Assembly: GCF_023101145.1 (NCBI RefSeq)
Contig: NZ_CP073714.1
Span: 7,006,001 to 7,070,000, forward strand
Source of the DNA: Paenibacillus pabuli
Lineage (GTDB): Bacteria > Bacillota > Bacilli > Paenibacillales > Paenibacillaceae
Direction of reading: 5' to 3'
Length of the DNA: 64,000 nt
A program made the translations under genes and the position numbers. Each line of letters starts with the position of its first letter. Within the stretch, counting starts at the first letter, position 1. Under the pieces are notes generated by a model. The model did not search any database. It had not been told where the DNA came from and was given only the letters and a program-made list of their open reading frames with translations. This document shows, piece by piece, positions 42,373 to 49,997 of the stretch.

Positions 42373-44010
42373 TTAATGCACAATGATGCTTAAAGCATTC
42401 AACAAATCGGCCTGCTTCACCGGCTTGGTTAGGACGGCATCAAAGACTTCCGCCTCATGCGGATCAATATGCATACCATACGGAATCAGAACAATCACCG
42501 GGGGATCTGCAATCAAGCGCTTCAGCTGGTGTACAAAATCCACAGCACCGCCTTCCAGCAGACCCATATCCACAACGGCCACATCGGGCTTAAAACCTTC
42601 TTGCAGCCAATTGTACGCCTCGGACGTAATTGAGGTCATCTGCACGTCCATCCCCCATCTGCGCATCAGGGAAGAAGCCCCTTGCAGAATGTCGGGGTCC
42701 TTGGCAAGCAAGACCTTCTTTCCCTTCAGTCGATGTTGAATATTGGCAAGCTGAGGCAGTTCCCAATGTCTGCGGAGCGGCAGGCAGATCTCAAATTCTG
42801 TCTCCTTCTCTCCCATGCCGTGCACCTGAATACGGCCGTTCATCAGAATAGCAAGGTTCTGGCTGACCGCCAAACCAAGATTGGTTCCAACGAGCTTTTG
42901 TGTACTTATATTTGCATCCAGATTGTTAAAGGATTTAAACTTGTTGTCCGATGTCAACATGCTCCCAGTGTACTTCACATGGAGTTGAAGCGTGCCCGCC
43001 CCCTCTGCATCTCCACCCTCCACGGTTGCTGTAACCAACACTGAACCTGTCCGTGTTGAATCTATGGCATACTGAATGACATGTGCCAATAGTTGTCCGA
43101 TCTTGATTTCATCCCCGACGTAAACCTGAGACACATTCAGATCAAGGTTCAGTCCCAGCTCGATGCTCTTGCTCAGCGCAAGTCCGGCATAGAGATAAAC
43201 AGTATTCTCAATCGTCGCTACCAGATCAAATGGATCATCGTGTACGACCGTTTTGCCTGCATCATTGACGTTAAAACTCATCATGTTATTCAGCAGGGAG
43301 AGCAGAAGATTACCGCTGGATTCAATCATATTCACATATTCTCTCTGCTCTTCCGACATATCCGGTGTGCGCATCAGGTCCGTTAATCCCAGAATGCCAT
43401 TCAGTGGATTACGAATCTCGTGGCTCATCAGCGACAGCATCTGTGTCTTGGTCATCGCCTCAGACTCCGCACGTTCCTTCTCTGCCTGCAATTGCGCTTG
43501 TAATTGCTCCGAATCACTCAGCTTCTGTTCCTGAACTTGAAGCGTATCTTCCAGATCCACAACATATCCTAGAAAAACGGCCATGGCTTGCAATGTTTTC
43601 ATATCCGTTTCACTTATCACATAATCAGGATCATCCATCAGACAGATCGTACCGAACGTTTCCCCGGACCTCCGCATGATGGGAATCCCCACAAAGAAAC
43701 GATTGCCCAGTCCGCTTGTTACGTCCATTGATTTTGTAAGAGGGTGTTCACATGTATCCGTGATGATCAGACTGCTGCCCTTATCTCTCAATACCAGGCT
43801 GCAATATGAAGCTTCAAATGGAAGTTCACTACCTTTGGCGATCAACTCTTCCTCGCGGTTAAAAGCCTCGATAATAACATTGGTCACGCCATCATTCGTG
43901 GCAACGAAGATGGTGTTCACCTTTAAGATTCCGCTTAATACGTCAACAATATGAGACGCGGCTTCCTGTATATTTTCATAGAAGCCCCTTGTAATGCTTA
44001 CCGTTTCCAT
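42373..44010 (-). CDS. GAF-HisKA-ATPase-receiver hybrid kinase with degenerate ATPase
   Basis: 545 residues. An N-terminal GAF domain (FVATNDGVTNVIIEAFN; SYCSLVLRDKG) is followed by a coiled coil, a HisKA H-box SHEIRNPLNG (H197), an ATPase-like domain and a C-terminal receiver-like domain with D481 in VAVVDMGLL and a TKPVK lysine. The ATPase domain lacks key residues: the N-box catalytic Asn position is Y314 and the DxGxG motif reads YTGSM. The receiver lacks part of its acidic pocket. It may therefore be a sensor scaffold that is phosphorylated by another kinase or not at all. There are no membrane helices. The ATG follows GAGGGGTGAGTC. Confidence 0.88.
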   Translation of the reverse strand: METVSITRGFYENIQEAASHIVDVLSGILKVNTIFVATNDGVTNVIIEAFNREEELIAKGSELPFEASYCSLVLRDKGSSLIITDTCEHPLTKSMDVTSGLGNRFFVGIPIMRRSGETFGTICLMDDPDYVISETDMKTLQAMAVFLGYVVDLEDTLQVQEQKLSDSEQLQAQLQAEKERAESEAMTKTQMLSLMSHEIRNPLNGILGLTDLMRTPDMSEEQREYVNMIESSGNLLLSLLNNMMSFNVNDAGKTVVHDDPFDLVATIENTVYLYAGLALSKSIELGLNLDLNVSQVYVGDEIKIGQLLAHVIQYAIDSTRTGSVLVTATVEGGDAEGAGTLQLHVKYTGSMLTSDNKFKSFNNLDANISTQKLVGTNLGLAVSQNLAILMNGRIQVHGMGEKETEFEICLPLRRHWELPQLANIQHRLKGKKVLLAKDPDILQGASSLMRRWGMDVQMTSITSEAYNWLQEGFKPDVAVVDMGLLEGGAVDFVHQLKRLIADPPVIVLIPYGMHIDPHEAEVFDAVLTKPVKQADLLNALSIIVH

Positions 44011-44255
44011 GACTCACCCCTCTTGTCTTAGCTGCATTTCTAATCCGTATTCCACAGTATGATTCAATCGATTAACGAGGGTTCAAATATCGAAACAGCT
44101 GTCACAAACTATTCATATATGAAGTTTTCTATCCTTTTTTTCAAGCATCGTCAACTGAACTTGCACGGTAAATAGAAATTATACGCTTACCCTCCAGCTT
44201 TGAAAACCTTTATCATTCAGGGCTACAAATCATGACAGTTGACCAGCTTCTCTCA
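44011..44255. other. Gap upstream of the nrd promoter
   Basis: AT-rich, no gene seen. It presumably holds the hybrid kinase promoter on the minus strand; I could not identify one with confidence. Confidence 0.4.
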
Positions 44256-44298
44256 TGTGATCATTATCACACCTAAATAACAATATATAGTTTATAAA
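44256..44298 (+). promoter_or_regulatory. FNR box and promoter of nrdDG
   Basis: TGTGATCATTATCACA (44256-44271) is an ideal TGTGA-N6-TCACA FNR/CRP-type site. A TATAAA -10 hexamer lies at 44293-44298. A start of transcription seven bases later, at 44305, would put the site at -41.5, the standard class II activator position. Confidence 0.75.
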
Positions 44299-44383
44299 TG
44301 GATAAAGAAACTCTACATGTAGTGTTCAATGAATGAACATTATCCCATACATTTTCAATTTCATTATTTAGGAGGAACCTGAC

Positions 44384-46345
44384 ATGAACATGCTTGAGTA
44401 TGCCTCTCCACCGGCATCCGATCTGCTATCAGACCTGGGAAGACGAATTATCGGCGCGGAAGACGCCGATACCCTGAGGGAGAATGCCAATCTGAACGGA
44501 GACTCATTTAGCGGCAAGATGAGCAGGCTCGGTTCGGAGACCGCCAAGTGGCATGCTCTGCGTCATGTGCTGCCGAAGGAGCTCGCTGCAGCTGTGGAGA
44601 ACGGAGATCTGTATGTACACGATCTGGATCAGTATGCTCTTGGAACGACCAACTGTATCTTTATCCCGTTTGACCGATTGCTGGCCTCTGGATTCAACAC
44701 TGGCAACGGTTCGGTTCGTACACCACAGACGATCATGTCAGCCATGGCACTGGTCGCCATTATTTTTCAATCCCAGCAGAACAGCCAATACGGCGGGGTA
44801 TCCGCCAATAAAATCGACTGGGATCTCGCACCTTATGTGAAGCGTTCATTTCGTAAGCATTACCGGAAAGGGCAGCGACTTTTTGGGGAAAATGCACAGA
44901 TTGAGGATGAACAGCTGCATTTGAATAGTGATGACGCGAAGGAGAAGTGTCCACGAGCCTTTGCCTTTGCCTGTGAAGAAACGGAACTGGAGACCGGACA
45001 GGCTGCGGAGTCTCTGATCCATAATCTGAACACCATGAGCAGTCGTGCTGGCGGACAGATTCCTTTCACTTCGTTGAACTACGGACTGTGTACTTCATCC
45101 GAAGGCCGGCTCGTGTCCCGCTCGCTTCTGGAAGCGACCATTCGTGGACTCGGCAACGGGGAGACGCCCGTGTTTCCACAGCATATTTTCCAGTGCAAGC
45201 AAGGCATTAACCAATCTGAGGGAGATCCGAATTACGATCTGTTCCGGCTCGCTGTGACCTGCTCCTCACGGCGCATGTATCCGAATTTTGTCAATGTGGA
45301 TGCCTCCTTCAACCTGCCCTATTATCGACCGGAAGATCCGGATACAATCATTGCCACGATGGGATGTCGTACACGTACACTGGCAGATCGCTTCGGACGC
45401 AATCGTCAGAGCGGTAAAGGGAACCTTTCCTTTAATACCATTAATCTGGTCAAGCTCGGCATTCGATATGGGATCTGCCAAGGAGCAAGAGCCATCGCAG
45501 ACCGGGCTGGCTTCTATAAGGCGCTGGAAACCGTCATGCACAATGCTACGGATGGACTGCTGCACCGATATCGAATTCAGACAAACCAGCCTGCCAAAGC
45601 GTCGGACTTCATGATGCGGGAAGGGGTATGGGAAGGCGGTGAACAATTGGCTCCAAATGAACCGGTGGCCGACCTGTTGAAGCATGGTACGTTATCCCTT
45701 GGTTTTATCGGACTTGCTGAATGTATGACCGCTCTCTATGGCCGTCACCATGGACAAGATCTGCATGTACACCGAGAAGCCTTGAACATCATTCGTACGA
45801 TGAGAGAGTTCTGCGACCGGATGAGTGAGCAGCATAACCTGAATATCACCTTGTTTGCTACGCCTGCTGAGGGCCTATCCGGCAAATTCACCAAGATTGA
45901 TCGGGAGAGATACGGCCGCATTGCAGGGGTCAACGACCGGGAATACTACACCAATTCATTTCACATTCCGGTCTATCATCCCCTTCCTGCCTATCGCAAG
46001 ATTGAATTGGAAGCTCCCTTCCACTCCTTATGTAATGCCGGAGCGATCTCTTACGTCGAACTTGACGGGAATGTAAGGGCCAATACATCAGCTTTCCAAC
46101 GGATCGTGCAATACGCGCTGGCTCAGGACATCGGGTATTTCTCCATTAATCATCCGATCGACCGCTGTCCGTCCTGTGGCTATGAGGGTGTCATTGGAGA
46201 TGTATGTCCAGGATGTGATGCTCATGAAAACCACGTGCATTTCCAGCGGCTGCGCCGGGTGACAGGCTATCTGACCGGGGACTATAAGGTTCGCTTCAAT
46301 GCGGCGAAGCAGGCCGAAGTGAGAGACCGGGTGAAGCATCGGTGA
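44384..46345 (+). CDS. nrdD: Anaerobic ribonucleoside-triphosphate reductase (class III)
   Basis: 653 residues. It makes dNTPs from NTPs in the absence of oxygen, using a glycyl radical. Visible features are the thiyl-radical cysteine region TMGCRTRT, a four-cysteine zinc site (CPSCGYEG and CPGC) and the glycyl-radical motif RRVTGYL (Gly628) with FNAAKQAEV after it. The N-terminal ATP-cone seen in longer members is absent, so dATP activity control should be lacking. The ATG follows AGGAGG. The stop overlaps nrdG by four bases. It lies behind an FNR box, consistent with anaerobic induction. Confidence 0.95.
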   Translation: MNMLEYASPPASDLLSDLGRRIIGAEDADTLRENANLNGDSFSGKMSRLGSETAKWHALRHVLPKELAAAVENGDLYVHDLDQYALGTTNCIFIPFDRLLASGFNTGNGSVRTPQTIMSAMALVAIIFQSQQNSQYGGVSANKIDWDLAPYVKRSFRKHYRKGQRLFGENAQIEDEQLHLNSDDAKEKCPRAFAFACEETELETGQAAESLIHNLNTMSSRAGGQIPFTSLNYGLCTSSEGRLVSRSLLEATIRGLGNGETPVFPQHIFQCKQGINQSEGDPNYDLFRLAVTCSSRRMYPNFVNVDASFNLPYYRPEDPDTIIATMGCRTRTLADRFGRNRQSGKGNLSFNTINLVKLGIRYGICQGARAIADRAGFYKALETVMHNATDGLLHRYRIQTNQPAKASDFMMREGVWEGGEQLAPNEPVADLLKHGTLSLGFIGLAECMTALYGRHHGQDLHVHREALNIIRTMREFCDRMSEQHNLNITLFATPAEGLSGKFTKIDRERYGRIAGVNDREYYTNSFHIPVYHPLPAYRKIELEAPFHSLCNAGAISYVELDGNVRANTSAFQRIVQYALAQDIGYFSINHPIDRCPSCGYEGVIGDVCPGCDAHENHVHFQRLRRVTGYLTGDYKVRFNAAKQAEVRDRVKHR

Positions 46346-46851
46346 ATCTGTACGGTTATATCCCGGAATCGGTGAATGAGGGGCCTGGCCTGCGTGCCGT
46401 GTTGTTCATCAGCGGATGCCGACATGCCTGTCCGGGCTGCTTCAGCCCGGACTCCTGGAGCTTCCGTGCAGGTGAACCATTCACGCAGGAGCGGCAGCGG
46501 CAGATTTTGCATGAAGTGACTTCCCATCCCTTGCTGGAAGGGGTTACGTTATGCGGAGGTGATCCTTTTTTCTCTGCTGCGGAGTGTGCATCCTGGGTTC
46601 GGCAGCTTCGAGCTGCTCGGCCTGATCTGACGGTATGGGCCTACACGGGGTTTGTATACGAGGAGCTGATTACAGAACCGTCGCGTGCGGAGTTATCCCG
46701 GCTATGTGACGTCATAATTGATGGGCCTTATATCGCAGCTGAGCGTGATGTGTCTCTTCCTTTTCGGGGCAGTCGTAATCAGCGCATCATTGATGTGGAA
46801 GCAACGAGGGCTGGTCAGACAATCGTTACCTTGCAGTTGGATGCAGGGTAA
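46342..46851 (+). CDS. nrdG: Anaerobic ribonucleotide reductase activating protein
   Basis: 169 residues of the radical SAM activase family. CRHACPGC (C26, C30, C33) binds the 4Fe-4S cluster and LCGGDPFF binds SAM. It abstracts a hydrogen from NrdD Gly628 to make the glycyl radical. The GTG start overlaps the nrdD stop as GTGA, so the two are translationally coupled. Confidence 0.95.
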   Translation: MNLYGYIPESVNEGPGLRAVLFISGCRHACPGCFSPDSWSFRAGEPFTQERQRQILHEVTSHPLLEGVTLCGGDPFFSAAECASWVRQLRAARPDLTVWAYTGFVYEELITEPSRAELSRLCDVIIDGPYIAAERDVSLPFRGSRNQRIIDVEATRAGQTIVTLQLDAG

Positions 46852-47129
46852 CGTTTTTTATTTGAGGAGAATCAAGCACAACGTGTGATGCAGGATATTC
46901 AGTTCATTTTGAATAGTCTTTTTAAGGAGTCAAATCTGTTAATAAACCAAGGTTTCAACTGACTCTATTTCATTTCCGATCGGATTAATGATATATGTTG
47001 CAAGCCAATAGGTTATCGTCTATGATTGGTAGCATAAGAGCAAGTATACGACGATTGCATCATTATATAATCTATCATCTATGCTTGGTCACTCAATTTC
47101 ATAGCCGGAGATGTGTACGCACATTTCTG
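46852..47129 (+). other. Promoter region of the metE leader
   Basis: No gene. A TATAAT hexamer occurs at 47066-47071, about 60 bases before the riboswitch, but no clear -35 could be assigned. No obvious terminator hairpin is visible directly after nrdG. Confidence 0.4.
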
Positions 47130-47330
47130 CACACGGAAACAGGTGCCGACTACGCTGCATGCGTAGTCAGGCTTAAAAGGGAAGCACGGTGCAAATCCGT
47201 CGCGGTCCCGCCACTGTAAACGGGGAGTCTGTACATAAACAATCCACTGGTGTATCCACCGGGAAGGACATGTTCAAGACCATGATCCGTAAGCCAGGAG
47301 ACCTGCCTGTTTCGACAGCATCGCATGACC
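47130..47330 (+). ncRNA. Cobalamin riboswitch upstream of metE
   Basis: The conserved blocks occur in order: ACAGGTGCC, GGGAAGCACGGTGCAAATCC, GCGGTCCCGCCACTGTAA and the B12 box AAGCCAGGAGACCTGCC. This RNA binds a cobalamin and changes folding of the downstream platform. Placed before the B12-independent methionine synthase it should switch metE off when cobalamin is available. Confidence 0.95.
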
Positions 47331-47379
47331 TACGGAAGATAGGGAGGTGTTAGAGCAGCCGCTAAAATGACTTATAGCA

Positions 47380-47468
47380 GGTGTTCTTTCCCATTCTATC
47401 TTTGTGCACAGTCGTCATTCATGATGCCTGTCTCTCGGGGTACGGAATCGGAGGGAACGCCTTTTTTT
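47380..47468 (+). terminator. Expression-platform terminator of the metE riboswitch
   Basis: GGTGTTC (47380-47386) pairs with GAACGCC (47455-47461) using one G-T pair, followed by seven T. The long loop may hold further pairing. Ligand-dependent folding of this stem would control read-through into metE. Confidence 0.6.
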
Positions 47469-47546
47469 GATGCTTTCAAATGAAACACAACACCGTAGCT
47501 TCAACCTGAATGATGAGTTCACCATTATAATGAGGAGGAATTTTAC

Positions 47547-49895
47547 ATGTCGCAATCACAGCAACAACAGGCACGAGTTCTGACAGGCAACCTCGGTTAC
47601 CCCCGCATCGGTGCGGGACGTGAATGGAAGAAAGCACTGGAGTCTTTCTGGGCTGGCCGAATCGATGAATCCGCGCTTCATCAGGAACTGACCACTCTTC
47701 GGTTGCAGGATCTGAAGAAACAGCAGGCACAGCAGCTCGATCTGATTCCTGTGGGCGACTTCTCCTACTATGACCATATTCTCGATGTATCGGCGATGTT
47801 TGGCGTCGTCCCCGAGCGCTTTAACCATACAGGCGGACCGGTATCCGTATCTACCTATTACGCTATGGCCCGGGGTAATGACCAGGCAACGGCCTGTGAG
47901 ATGACCAAATGGCTAAACACCAACTATCACTACATCGTACCTGAGATTCATAATGATACTGCATTTGCATTGCTTGAAAATAAACCCCTTGACGCCTATC
48001 GCGAAGCGAAGCAGGAGCTTGGGCTGGAAGGCAAACCGGTCGTAGTCGGCCCATACTCGTATGTACGGTTCGCCAAAGGCTATGACGCGGAACACTTCGC
48101 CGAGATCGTTACACGCCTCGTTCCGGTATACGCCCAGCTTCTGTCCGAGCTTCAGGCAGAAGGCGTACAGTGGGTACAGATCGACGAGCCTGCTCTGACG
48201 CTGGTGGTCTCATCCGAGGATGAAGCCTTGCTGCAGCAGGTGTATGCTGCCTTGGCACAAGCCGCACCGGAATTGAAGCTGCTGCTTCAAACGTACTTCG
48301 AATCGGTGGAAGCTTATCCGGTCGTGACAGCACTGCCTGTTGCCGGAATTGGCCTGGACCTGGTTCACGGCTATGAAGGCAACCTGGCCAGCCTGCGGGA
48401 GCATGGCTTCCCGCAGGATAAATGGTTGGGCGCCGGTGTCATCGACGGGCGCAACATCTGGCGCGCCGATCTCGCAGAGACGGCGAAGCTGCTGGAGCAG
48501 GTGGCTGAATTCGCTGCCGAAGGCAAGCTGATCATTCAGCCTTCCTGCAGCCTGCTGCATGTACCGGTTACTGCCGCTCAGGAGAGCGCGCTTGATCCGG
48601 TACTGCGCAATGCCCTGGCCTTTGCCGATGAGAAGCTGGAGGAAATTGCGACGCTCGGCACGTTGTTGTCCGGCGGTGCGAAGCAGGCGGACCCGGCAGC
48701 GGCTGTGGCTGAAGCCAGCCGCCGCGTGGAGGCGAGCACCGAAGCGGTGCGCCTGCTGAGCGAGTCCGAATCACGGACACGCCTGAGCGGTTCGCCTGCT
48801 GGGGTGCACGCTGACGAGCAGCTGCTTCGCAGCGCGTCATTCCAGGAGCGGCGCGAATTGCAGCAGCAAAAATGGTCGCTCCCGCTGCTGCCAACGACAA
48901 CCATTGGCAGCTTCCCGCAAACGGCAGACGTGCGTAAGGCACGCGCCCTCTTCCGCAAAGGCGAATGGAACGCGGAGCAGTATGACGCCTATGTACGCGA
49001 GCAAATTCAGGAATGGATCACCATTCAGGAGGAAATTGGTCTGGATGTGCTTGTGCACGGTGAGTTTGAACGTACCGATATGGTCGAGTTTTTCGGTGAG
49101 AAGCTGACCGGATTCGCCTTTACCAAAAACGGCTGGGTACAATCCTACGGCTCACGCTGCGTGAAACCACCTGTCATTTACGGAGATGTGCTGTTCAATG
49201 AACCGATGACGGTGAAAGAAACGGCGTATGCCCAGACACTGACCAGCAAACCGGTGAAAGGCATGCTCACAGGTCCGGTAACCATTCTGAACTGGTCCTT
49301 TGTCCGCTCGGATATTCCGCGCAGCGAAGTATCCTACCAGATTGCTCGCGCCATTCGGGACGAGGTTGAAGCGCTGGAGCAAGCAGGCATTGAGATGATT
49401 CAGGTGGATGAGCCGGCTCTGCGTGAAGGACTGCCACTCAAACGAAGCAAGTGGGATGAGTACCTGCAATGGGCCGTGGAATCCTTCCGTTTGGCTACTG
49501 CAACCGTAAAACCGACAACGCAGGTGCATACCCACATGTGCTACTGCGAGTTCGATGATATTATTGAAGCCATCAGCGACCTGGATGCAGATGTAATCTC
49601 GATTGAAACATCCCGCAGCCATGGGGAACTGGTAGGCAGCTTCGAGCAGAATACGTATGACAAAGGCATCGGACTCGGTGTATACGACATTCACAGTCCG
49701 CGTGTTCCAGGCAAGGACGAGATGTTGAATATGATCGAGCGCGCACTTCAAGTGCTGCCAGCAGATCTGTTCTGGGTGAATCCTGACTGCGGACTGAAAA
49801 CACGTGGTAAAACCGAAGTCGTGGATGCATTGAGCATCATGGTGGACGCTGCCCGTACGGCAAGAGAACGAGTAACGGCAGACTCCTCCATCTAA
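47547..49895 (+). CDS. metE: Cobalamin-independent methionine synthase
   Basis: 782 residues, the normal length for MetE. It transfers a methyl group from 5-methyltetrahydrofolate polyglutamate to homocysteine. The N-terminal half begins NLGYPRIGAGREWKKALE, the catalytic half begins LPTTTIGSFPQT, and zinc ligands lie in HTHMCYCEF and NPDCGLKTR. The ATG follows GAGGAGG. Expression should be controlled by the cobalamin riboswitch in its leader. Confidence 0.97.
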   Translation: MSQSQQQQARVLTGNLGYPRIGAGREWKKALESFWAGRIDESALHQELTTLRLQDLKKQQAQQLDLIPVGDFSYYDHILDVSAMFGVVPERFNHTGGPVSVSTYYAMARGNDQATACEMTKWLNTNYHYIVPEIHNDTAFALLENKPLDAYREAKQELGLEGKPVVVGPYSYVRFAKGYDAEHFAEIVTRLVPVYAQLLSELQAEGVQWVQIDEPALTLVVSSEDEALLQQVYAALAQAAPELKLLLQTYFESVEAYPVVTALPVAGIGLDLVHGYEGNLASLREHGFPQDKWLGAGVIDGRNIWRADLAETAKLLEQVAEFAAEGKLIIQPSCSLLHVPVTAAQESALDPVLRNALAFADEKLEEIATLGTLLSGGAKQADPAAAVAEASRRVEASTEAVRLLSESESRTRLSGSPAGVHADEQLLRSASFQERRELQQQKWSLPLLPTTTIGSFPQTADVRKARALFRKGEWNAEQYDAYVREQIQEWITIQEEIGLDVLVHGEFERTDMVEFFGEKLTGFAFTKNGWVQSYGSRCVKPPVIYGDVLFNEPMTVKETAYAQTLTSKPVKGMLTGPVTILNWSFVRSDIPRSEVSYQIARAIRDEVEALEQAGIEMIQVDEPALREGLPLKRSKWDEYLQWAVESFRLATATVKPTTQVHTHMCYCEFDDIIEAISDLDADVISIETSRSHGELVGSFEQNTYDKGIGLGVYDIHSPRVPGKDEMLNMIERALQVLPADLFWVNPDCGLKTRGKTEVVDALSIMVDAARTARERVTADSSI

Positions 49896-49913
49896 ACGAA
49901 GCTTGTGCATGCA

Positions 49914-49949
49914 GACAAAAGCCTCCGAATTCCTTCGGAGGCTTTTGTC
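49914..49949. terminator. Bidirectional terminator between metE and the GH3 gene
   Basis: GACAAAAGCCTCCGAA and its complement form a 16-bp perfect stem with a 4-base loop, with U-rich flanks on both strands. Confidence 0.93.
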
Positions 49950-49997
49950 ATTTACGATCATTCTATTTGTTTATCTGGCAATATCTTTTTATCTGAC

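Noticed and set aside
49152..49961. 269-residue minus-strand open frame within metE
   Set aside because: Antisense to a complete metE with intact motifs.
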